NCBI GenBank assembly: GCA_963995505.1
Contig: OZ023181.1
Span: 24,672,366 to 24,736,365, forward strand
Source of the DNA: Hypericum androsaemum
Lineage: Eukaryota; Streptophyta; Magnoliopsida; Malpighiales; Hypericaceae
Length of the DNA: 64,000 nt
Direction: 5' to 3'
Below, one piece after another: positions 57,023 to 64,000 of the stretch. A program made the translations under genes and the position numbers. Numbering within the stretch: the stretch's first letter is position 1; the number at the start of each line of letters is the position of its first letter. Under the pieces are notes generated by a model. That model had not been told where the DNA came from. It did not search any database and saw nothing but the letters and a program-made list of their open reading frames with translations.

Positions 57023-57377
57023 AAAGAGGTGGAGGGCGAAGGTTTGATGGGTTCGAGGAAGGAAGGTGGATGGGGAGGAGGGAGAATGGAATCTGGAAGG
57101 TTTTTTGGATTGGGAGTTTTTAAATAGGGTTAGAAAAATAAAGGGATGAGGTTTTGTAATTTTGCCACGTCATCGCCACTTAAGCTATAAAAATACGAAG
57201 TGGCAATGATGTGTATGATTTGGTTGAAAAATTAACCCTGGTTAAAAATTTGTCACCAAAAGTGTCACTTTTAGAAATCTCTGTCACCTAAAAAGAAAAA
57301 AAAATCAAACCAGAGGGTACTAAGATAAAAAAGCGTGAAACTACAAGGTACTTTAATAAACTTTTTCCTAAAATTTA

Positions 57378-57883
57378 TGTACTAATTAGTTCAATTTGTT
57401 AAAATTCGTGGATTAGTTCAATTTTTTTACCATATTTCATAGGTATATTTCAATAAGCATATCAATTTCAAACATAAATAGATCAGCCTAGTAAATTTTC
57501 AGATATCAAATATTCTTTTTAGAATAAATATCAAACATTTAGTACCTAATGCATTCTGAAACCAAAAAAAATTTGATTTAGTCGCATTCCCAAACATTTA
57601 GTACCTAATCAGCCTAGTAAAGTGTTAACATTTAGACATACCAATGTAAAAAAATAGCATTCAAAGGCAGAGAAGATTGACTGTAGTAACTTCTGAGTGC
57701 AATACCTAATGCATTCTGAAACAAAAACATTTTCTAATCATTCAGTACTAAAGGCGGACAAAATTTATTGCACTAAATTGGTTGCTCGGAAAAGAGACAA
57801 CTAAGGCAAAGTATAGATAAAAACTTCCAAACTACGCATTTTAAAATGCTAATTGTGCTATTTACAAAAATGGGCAAAACAAT
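57378..57883. other. Spacer and DUF620 3' flank
   Basis: AT-rich. The phrase TACCTAATGCATTCTGAAAC occurs twice (about 57541 and 57701), a small direct duplication. No gene. Confidence 0.6.
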
Positions 57884-60062
57884 TTACAACGCATCATCGT
57901 CGTAGTAGTGATCATCAATATCAATAGCAACCACCTTAGACCCACTAATCCGAAAAGAAGCCGGCATAATCTTATGTGGTAACCTTGAATTATTACTAGT
58001 CACAACATCTTCACACCCTTCACCCTCTTCCTTCTTCATGTCACTTGGAGGCAAGAAGCAATCCATTGACAGCCCCCTGACGTTAAAATCAAACTCTTCG
58101 ATGGTCCAAACCTCCTCCATTCTTGTTCTCGTATGACCTTCGGAGTTGTCGCCGAATCGAAACAGTGACACATCGGTCTTGCCACCATGCGCGATGTTAA
58201 TACCTTCAATGGTTCTGTAATCTCCAATTACGGACACCATTGTGGTCTCCCAGAAGACACTATCGTCTCCTGAGGACTTGATTCTTAGCAAGTGGGAATC
58301 TTCCAATTGGACCAACAAACCCCTTCTCTGGCTAAAATAGCCCCAGACAGTGTGCCTGATTATTTCTATGTTGCTGGTGCTCCTCGCTCTTAGTGACGAA
58401 GATTCGGCTTCTAATTTTAGCATGAAACAGTCTTCGTTGTTGATCGTCTTCTCACCGATGCAGATGGAGTTTGAGAATAGCTCTGCTGTTGATTTGGGAT
58501 CCAGACCCTGTTGTTTAAATTTGAATTAGCAACTCATAACATACAATAAATTGATGTAATTTAATGTAATAGACTTTTTTAACGATATAAAGCATATAAC
58601 AGTTAAATAACTTCAGTACAATGGCAGGCCAACTTTGATGTTTGTTTGACTCTTATATGTGAACTACATACAATTCAACTTAGCACTCTAGCAAATTGCT
58701 GACTTTTGGGGTGTGGAAATTGTGACTTTACCTTGTTCTTGATGTGAACTAGGACCAACAATTAGTAGCATTTTTATACCTAGTTAAAAATTTTAAAAAA
58801 AACAACCACCTGAACAATTTGAACGTGGGAAGCAGATTAAGGTCCCACAATCCACGTTGTGGTAGGGTGACTTTTATACGATGTGGGATGTCTAAGTCCT
58901 TCCCCTCTGCCGATAAAAGTCCAAAATAAACAAAAGGAAATGCAACTACTTGTGCTTTTTATCCGGGTCTAGAAAATCTGTACCTACCAAAAATATCCCA
59001 CCCTTCAAAAAAATTCTCTTATAATTTTCAATCACCAATTTCTTAAAAATATATATTTGGTCAACCTAAAGTTATACCAACATTTAAATTTCAATTGATT
59101 CTAGGGATAGGGTTGCTTTTTTCCAGTTACACCAACCTTAATATTTTCCAAATAACGCGGGATACAATTCCAACGAACATATATCTCGTCAAATCACATC
59201 AATTTTGAACAAAACAAGAAGATAAAGTTGGAAATTAGTTAAAAGTTTGACCAGAAGAGTTCAATTTATTAAATTAATTACCTGGAGGAAACGCCTGAGA
59301 GGCCTAGGAGGGCCTCTAGAAGCATGAGAATGGTGCCAAGGAGTTTGCCTCCAAGCCACTTTTCCATCGCTACCGGCACTTATTTTACAGCCGGAGACCA
59401 CCATCTCCAAGCACCAAAGATCGGGCCTCTTCTTCCATAACACGAAACCTCCCATCTCACTACCTCCCCCGTCCCTTAGGTTCTTCGCCTTGACCACCTT
59501 GTTGTTCTTGCACGACCCCTCGCCGGAACAGAACTCCGAGGCTGCCATCCTCACCTTCCCCATCGCGTACATGCTCTCCACTCTGTTAAGAGCTCCCTCC
59601 CCTCCGACCCCCGCCACGTACTGTTGCACTATGTATTTCGCCATTGACGCCTCCTGAGGATGACCATGATCATGAACCCAATAAGCAAATATAAAACTAA
59701 TGAAGAAAAAAAACACTTGGCCGGATGATGACACAAGACGTGTACAAATTTACGAAAGGACTTACAATAGGTTGGTTGTTGAGGATGGGGCTGATGGGTT
59801 GGCGACGATGATCATCAAAATTGATGGGAATAGGAATAAGAGGAGCACCAACGACGCCGAGCAAGAGTTGGATCTCAGTGCTGTTCCTCTCAGCTTGAAG
59901 GGCCCTGGCGGTGGATTTGGCATCGGAGACTGGCCTAATCCAAGCCATTATATTTTGCCACGACTTCTTATTGACGGAGCCAAACATCTCCTCGGGGATT
60001 GGCACCTCAAGAACCGTCTCCAATCCATCTTCTCTATCGAAGTTTGGACAAAGTTTCCTCAT
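57884..60062 (-). CDS. DUF620 family protein (3 exons, 430 aa)
   Basis: Exons on the minus strand 60062-59766, 59653-59282 and 58507-57884, all phase 0, join to 430 codons plus stop. The order is typical of plant DUF620 proteins: N-terminal MRKLCPNFDREDGLETVLEV, then EASMAKYIVQQYVAG in exon 2, GGFVLWKKRPDLWCLEMVVSG, and GYFSQRRGLLVQLEDSHLLR with DYRTIEGINIAHGG and LSMDCFLPPSD in exon 3. Length fits the family. Biochemical function is not established. Splice sites are canonical (GTAAGT donor in intron 1; CAG and ACAG acceptors). The start is the ATG directly before RKLCPNFD. A GA microsatellite sits 10 bp upstream. Confidence 0.9.
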
Positions 60063-60068
60063 CAATAG

Positions 60069-60071
<3 letters not shown>

Positions 60072-60111
<40 letters not shown>
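60072..60111. repeat. GA microsatellite in DUF620 5' leader
   Basis: About 19 GA units on the plus strand (CT on the sense strand), starting 10 bp upstream of the DUF620 ATG. CT-rich leaders are common in plant genes. A second shorter GA run lies at 60221-60239. Confidence 0.93.
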
Positions 60112-60114
<3 letters not shown>

Positions 60115-60239
60115 TTCTCCTTTTTAGTTTCTCTCTTGGGTCGGCTCGGAATTAGAAGATTGATAGAGTGGAGGGTTTAAGTGTTTAATCTGGGGCGAGG
60201 TAGGAGTCTTTTTTATTGGGGGGAGAGAGAGAGAGAGAG

Positions 60240-60788
60240 TTAATTGGACTAATAGGGAATATTGAGATTTAGGGGGAAGGCGTGGATTTGTGTTTAGTTG
60301 CTCCTGTGTGTGCTTGAGCAGCTAATTAGTGAATGTTACACCAACCGACCAATGCCCAACACAAACGTGGTACACTTTGTCTATGTCGTGTTTGCACGCT
60401 CTCTTGTTTGTTTATTCATCCTAACTATAATATCTTTTTGGAACTCGAATTTGAATTAATAGATTTAATATTTTTTGGAAAAGTGGCAATTTTTTACGAT
60501 TTTCTTTCTCTCTATTGTTTATATGAAGCTGGCCGAAGGCTAAATAGGAAGTTCAACTGGCATAACCGCCCAAAACTTGAAGCGTTTTCTTGTTTAGTTA
60601 TCTTCATGGCATTAATCAACTTTAATAAAAAATTATTATACTTAATTAAGTACTTTTCAAGAAAAATAATTTACCAGCAGTTTCAAATTTATTTCGAAAG
60701 ATTTTCCATTAATTATCGATCCAAATTAGTCGGCCACAAATAATTTTTTTGGAAGATCACGAAAGATTCTCCTCTCACACTGTCCCAC
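60240..60788. other. Non-coding, DUF620 upstream
   Basis: AT-rich. A 136-codon open frame (60333-60743) has no recognisable domain and poor codon character. No other gene seen. Confidence 0.6.
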
Positions 60789-61144
60789 ACGGGAGCAGAT
60801 TTGGTCCAGGAAGGCCAAATTCAACCAGGATCGTCCTGGACGATCCAATGGTTTACTTAGTTGCGATCAAATAGTTTACTCAGTTACGATCTATTGGTTT
60901 ACTCAGTTAAGATCCAATGTCCATGTTTATCCAGTCCCGGATAAATCAGAACCGTCTCAGTTACGATACAATAGTTTACCCAATTATGATACAATGATTT
61001 ACTCAGTTACGATTTAATGGTTGTGGATTTTTTCATTTTGCCCCCTGTATTTTCGCATTTTTACAAAAAAATCTCAGCATGTCTTTTAATAAAAATTCTC
61101 AACACTATGCTAGAATGAACCTCTGGCACCAAATCTTGTCCGTC
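60789..61144. mobile_element. TIR element related to the one upstream of UGT-6
   Basis: The left end GGGAGCAGATTTGGTCCAGG and the interior repeats GTTTACTCAGTTACGATC match 34300-34685 in reverse orientation. The right end, reversed, GACAAGATTTGGTGCCAGAG, is more diverged. No clean target duplication, so limits are approximate. Confidence 0.65.
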
Positions 61145-61610
61145 TCACACAGCCAAGAACGAGGACTCCATTAACTCCGTTTGGAAGATCACGATAGATC
61201 CTCCGTTAATCATCGTAAATTCTCCACTGTTTTGGGTAAAATTTGATACGAAAAAAAAAGATATGTGACACACTCAGATCATAAATTAGTCATTATTTGG
61301 GGACATACATCCTAAGGTTATTGATAAAAAGAAAAGTTCAACAAATAATATATAATAGCATACTTAGGGCATTTGGCTAGCGGTACAAAGTGTACAACGA
61401 TTTAACGAAAATTCAGTGTTAAAATTATATTGCATTTATATATGTTAATTAATAAGTAGAATTTTATTTATTAAAAACTAATAGTCAAAATAACAAGTAG
61501 TTACATTTATTATTTGTTCTCCTAAGTATTCATAAGCATCTGTCGCCTAAATAAAAGAAAATAATAGCCTATTTGATTGATATCATACTTAATTACTTAT
61601 ATTGAATATC

Positions 61611-61655
<45 letters not shown>

Positions 61656-62439
61656 CATCAAAAGGTGAGTGATAGCCCACTCACTACTTAACTTTGAAAA
61701 GGATGCGAATTTTTTGACAAAACAGATACGGCCGAAAAACAAACTATCCTAAAGTTGTGTGAAATAAATTATATGCTATAGGTTTCAAATTGACAAGTAT
61801 AGAGTGAGCTCCAATTTTCAACTATTTGTGGGTCAATTGCAAGAGTTATACCGCTATTAGCGGCTTCTTTATAGCAACAGCTCGTTTCCTCTTCTTCCTT
61901 TTTTTTCTTTTTTTCTTTTTTTCTAGAACCATGATCTGGTTCACTCAGACTGGTAGATTTATGTTTTTGTTTGTATGTGATCTTTTGGAAATTAAATGCT
62001 ATCTCAATATTTATTGTACCAAATAATCTAATTATTAAGATGATAAAATTTTCTCGGTCAAATTTTAATGCAACTTCCATGTTATGACCAGAATTACCAC
62101 GTCCAATTTGAAATACCACTGATATGATATCCTAGTTAGGCTGCAAATATTATGTTTAATAAATTTTATTCATAAAAAAATATCTCCTAATCCCATGTCA
62201 AATTAAACTGACCATCCACCTGCATTTAATTTGACTCAAAGTCGATGATCGATGGTCTGGAGAGAGATTATCCAAATAGGTTCTGGGAACTTGAACTACA
62301 CGTACGTTGCTATAATCAAGTGTTGGCTCATATTATTGATCCAAGCACCCGTAGAATATCATTTTTTGGCCTGACATCATTTTGTCTTGTCTCGTACCAC
62401 TTGGTGTGGATGTTATGGGACTCGACACTAAGAACATGC
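61145..62439. other. AT-rich spacer with (TTA)n
   Basis: No gene. An ATT/TTA run of about 15 units lies at 61609-61654, and a TC-rich tract at 61880-61925. Confidence 0.65.
61609..61654. repeat. (ATT)n microsatellite
   Basis: About 15 uninterrupted units. Confidence 0.95.
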
Positions 62440-62767
62440 GGTTTTGGATTGAGGAAAGAGGGAAGAAAATTATTTCGGACGGTTTTGAGTGAATGGGATC
62501 GCGCTCGCATGTCTTGTTATGTGATATCGACATGTCTTATTATGTGATATCGGCATATCCTATTATGTGATACTGACATGTCCTGTTATGTTATATTAGC
62601 TAGTGTATTTTTCGTGTTTGCGACAGTGGTATGTCCCGTTTACGATACTGACCCATGTGGCTTTTTTTATCTTGATCTCCGTATTTTTACATTTTTGTAA
62701 AAAAGTCTCTGCGTGCTTTCACTCCAAACCTTTTGGAGTGGGGGTATTCCGTACCCAATCCAACCCC
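62440..62767. mobile_element. MULE-like MITE, GGTTTTGGATTGAGG family
   Basis: 328 bp. The ends GGTTTTGGATTGAGG and, reversed, GGGGTTGGATTGGGTACGG are flanked by AAGAACATGC (62430-62439) and AGGAACATGC (62768-62777), 9 of 10 matching. The interior has GTTATGTGATATCGACATG repeats like the copies at 5704 and 63132. Confidence 0.78.
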
Positions 62768-63131
62768 AGGAACATGCAACTACTTAATTTTTCTTCTTGT
62801 CACCATTGTTTTTTTATATTTTTTATATGAGGCCCTAGATCCATTGTTATATCTAGTATTTGAGTAAAAAAAATTATTGCGAGGGCAAGAATGTTTGATA
62901 TATATTGTGCAAATTTAATTTTGTAATTATTATTGTGAAGTTAAGCCGTTAACACTTTGCCCCAGAAGCTAAAAAGTTATACAATAGACAACACAGTAAT
63001 ACAAATGGAATCATATAAATTTAAATCATTATTTTTTAAGATATTTGTAAAATTTATTTATCACTTGAAATAACTCGACTTAATACAAACTCGTTGTAAT
63101 GTAAATTTTGGATTTCCCGCATGGACGAGAT

Positions 63132-63535
63132 GGGTTTGGATTGAGTACGAAGTGAAGGAATTAATTCCGGACGGTTTGGAGTGAAGGGGACCGCAGCGGC
63201 AAGCGCAGTTATGTGATAATGGCATGTGTATTTGTGACAGCGGCAAATCCCCGTTGATTATAATGGCACGCATAGTTTTTTTCATTTTGGTCCCCCATAT
63301 TTTAGCTTTTTTTCAAAAAGGTCACACTGGCATGCGCAATTATGTGATACTGGCATGCGCAGTTATGTGATACTGGCATGTGCAGTTATGTGATAATGGC
63401 ATTTGTATCCGGCCTGTGTTTGCGCATGAATTTTTTCATTTTGGTCCCCGTATTTTAGCGCATTTGCAAAAAAGTCCCCGCGTGTCTTTATTCCAAACGA
63501 TTCGGAATGTGGCATTCCGTACCCAATCCATACCC
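63132..63535. mobile_element. MULE-like MITE with perfect 9-bp duplication
   Basis: 404 bp. The ends GGGTTTGGATTGAGTACG and, reversed, GGGTATGGATTGGGTACGG are flanked by perfect GGACGAGAT copies (63123-63131, 63536-63544). Interior repeats of CAGTTATGTGATACTGGCA. Closest relative of the element at 5704-6252. Confidence 0.88.
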
Positions 63536-63544
63536 GGACGAGAT

Positions 63545-63922
63545 TCTCTTCATCAAGCAACGTGGATGACGGAATGATTGTTGGCAACTAGCATGTAATG
63601 GCATTACAGAAGGATATCTCTAAATTTTCCCGGTGAACATCAATCAACAAACTCCTGACTTTTGATTATCTCTTAATAAATATTAATTATATGCGTCCAT
63701 CACGAAAAGTTAGCTAATAAATTGAGATTCAAGTCCATCTCAAATTGCATTACGAATTGTTAACCCTAAAATAAATAGTGACCATCCGAGAGCTCCAAAG
63801 TTGTCAAATGCCTTTGACCGAATGGCACAATGCATAAGAGAATTAGACAGAATTTCAAAGTTCAAATGATGACAAATATAATTATTAGTGTAATGAAACA
63901 GTGTTCAAATGTTGCAAGGATA
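63545..63922. other. AT-rich spacer, no gene seen
   Basis: No open frame with a recognisable domain and no clear repeat structure. Confidence 0.6.
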
Positions 63923-63998
63923 TTTTGAAATAGGCCAAATCTTAATGTAGTGAAATTTGGTTTTGAAATAGGCCAAATCTTAATGTAGTGAAATTTGG
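63923..63998 (+). repeat. 38-bp perfect tandem duplication
   Basis: The unit starts TTTTGAAATAGGCCAAATCT and ends GTGAAATTTGG. Two copies, 63923-63960 and 63961-63998; it may continue past the window edge. Confidence 0.95.
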
Positions 63999-64000
63999 TG

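Larger units (their letters stand above)
34947..57368. mobile_element. Outer Mutator-like TIR element hosting nested retrotransposons
   Basis: The left end AGAAAAGTTCACTAAAGTAC and the reversed right end GGAAAAAGTTTATTAAAGTA continue as inverted repeats of roughly 250 bp, with shared GTCACTTTT, AATTTTTAACC and GCCACTT blocks. The flanks TAAAAGTTA (34938-34946) and TAAAATTTA (57369-57377) match at 8 of 9 bases. Without the nested chromovirus the element is about 1.5 kb. Its core is GC-rich (about 35830-36135 and 57028-57100). No transposase is visible. Confidence 0.78.

Noticed and set aside
60333..60743. 136-codon open frame
   Set aside because: AT-rich composition, no motif, no splice partner; likely chance.
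1..64000. CRISPR arrays, rRNA genes, full tRNA genes, organelle DNA insertions
   Set aside because: None seen. Tandem repeats here are transposon or microsatellite types; tRNA-like boxes occur only within transposable elements.

Overview
The window looks like nuclear DNA of a flowering plant, most likely a dicot. Supporting features are spliced genes with GT-AG introns, plant family-1 UDP-glycosyltransferases (UGTs) with the PSPG box, the plant-only families DUF1218 and DUF620, and LTR retrotransposons of plant lineages (Tekay-type chromovirus, Athila/Tat-like Ty3/gypsy, Ty1/copia). I cannot name the species. Family names come from motif recognition, not from a search.

Layout. 1-303 holds the 5' end of a DUF1218 gene on the minus strand. 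304-8187 is mostly non-coding, with several short TIR elements. 8188-20510 holds three tandem UGT76-like genes on the plus strand (here UGT-1, UGT-2, UGT-3); their upstream regions are also duplicated. 21281-23767 is a young, internally deleted copia element carrying only gag and protease. 24105-26604 is a fourth, more divergent UGT76-like gene (UGT-4). 26872-28497 and 31925-34226 are two minus-strand UGTs of a different subfamily, UGT709-like (UGT-5, UGT-6). All six UGT models splice to full-length reading frames of 461, 471, 472, 464, 488 and 482 aa. 34947-57368 is a nest of transposons three deep: a TIR element of Mutator-like type contains a Tekay-like chromovirus, and an Athila-like element sits inside one LTR of that chromovirus. 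57884-60062 is a complete DUF620 gene on the minus strand. 60063-64000 is AT-rich and holds more TIR elements and microsatellites.

How the genes relate. The UGTs are predicted soluble enzymes that move sugar, probably glucose, from UDP-sugar to small molecules. Two subfamilies side by side suggest a specialised-metabolism locus expanded by tandem duplication. No P450, terpene synthase or other partner enzyme is present, so a full biosynthetic cluster is not shown here. The three upstream duplicates have each taken different insertions near the promoter, and intron content differs between close paralogues.

The transposons give the clearest direct evidence. Eight insertions, of TIR elements or LTR elements, have matched target-site duplications (9 or 10 bp for TIR elements, 5 bp for LTR elements), so nesting order can be read. 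I found no convincing unknown biological system. The best leads are the intron turnover in the UGT genes, tRNA-like A/B boxes inside Mutator-like TIRs, hairpin tandem repeats and an env-like extra ORF in the Athila-like element, and the gag-protease-only copia element.
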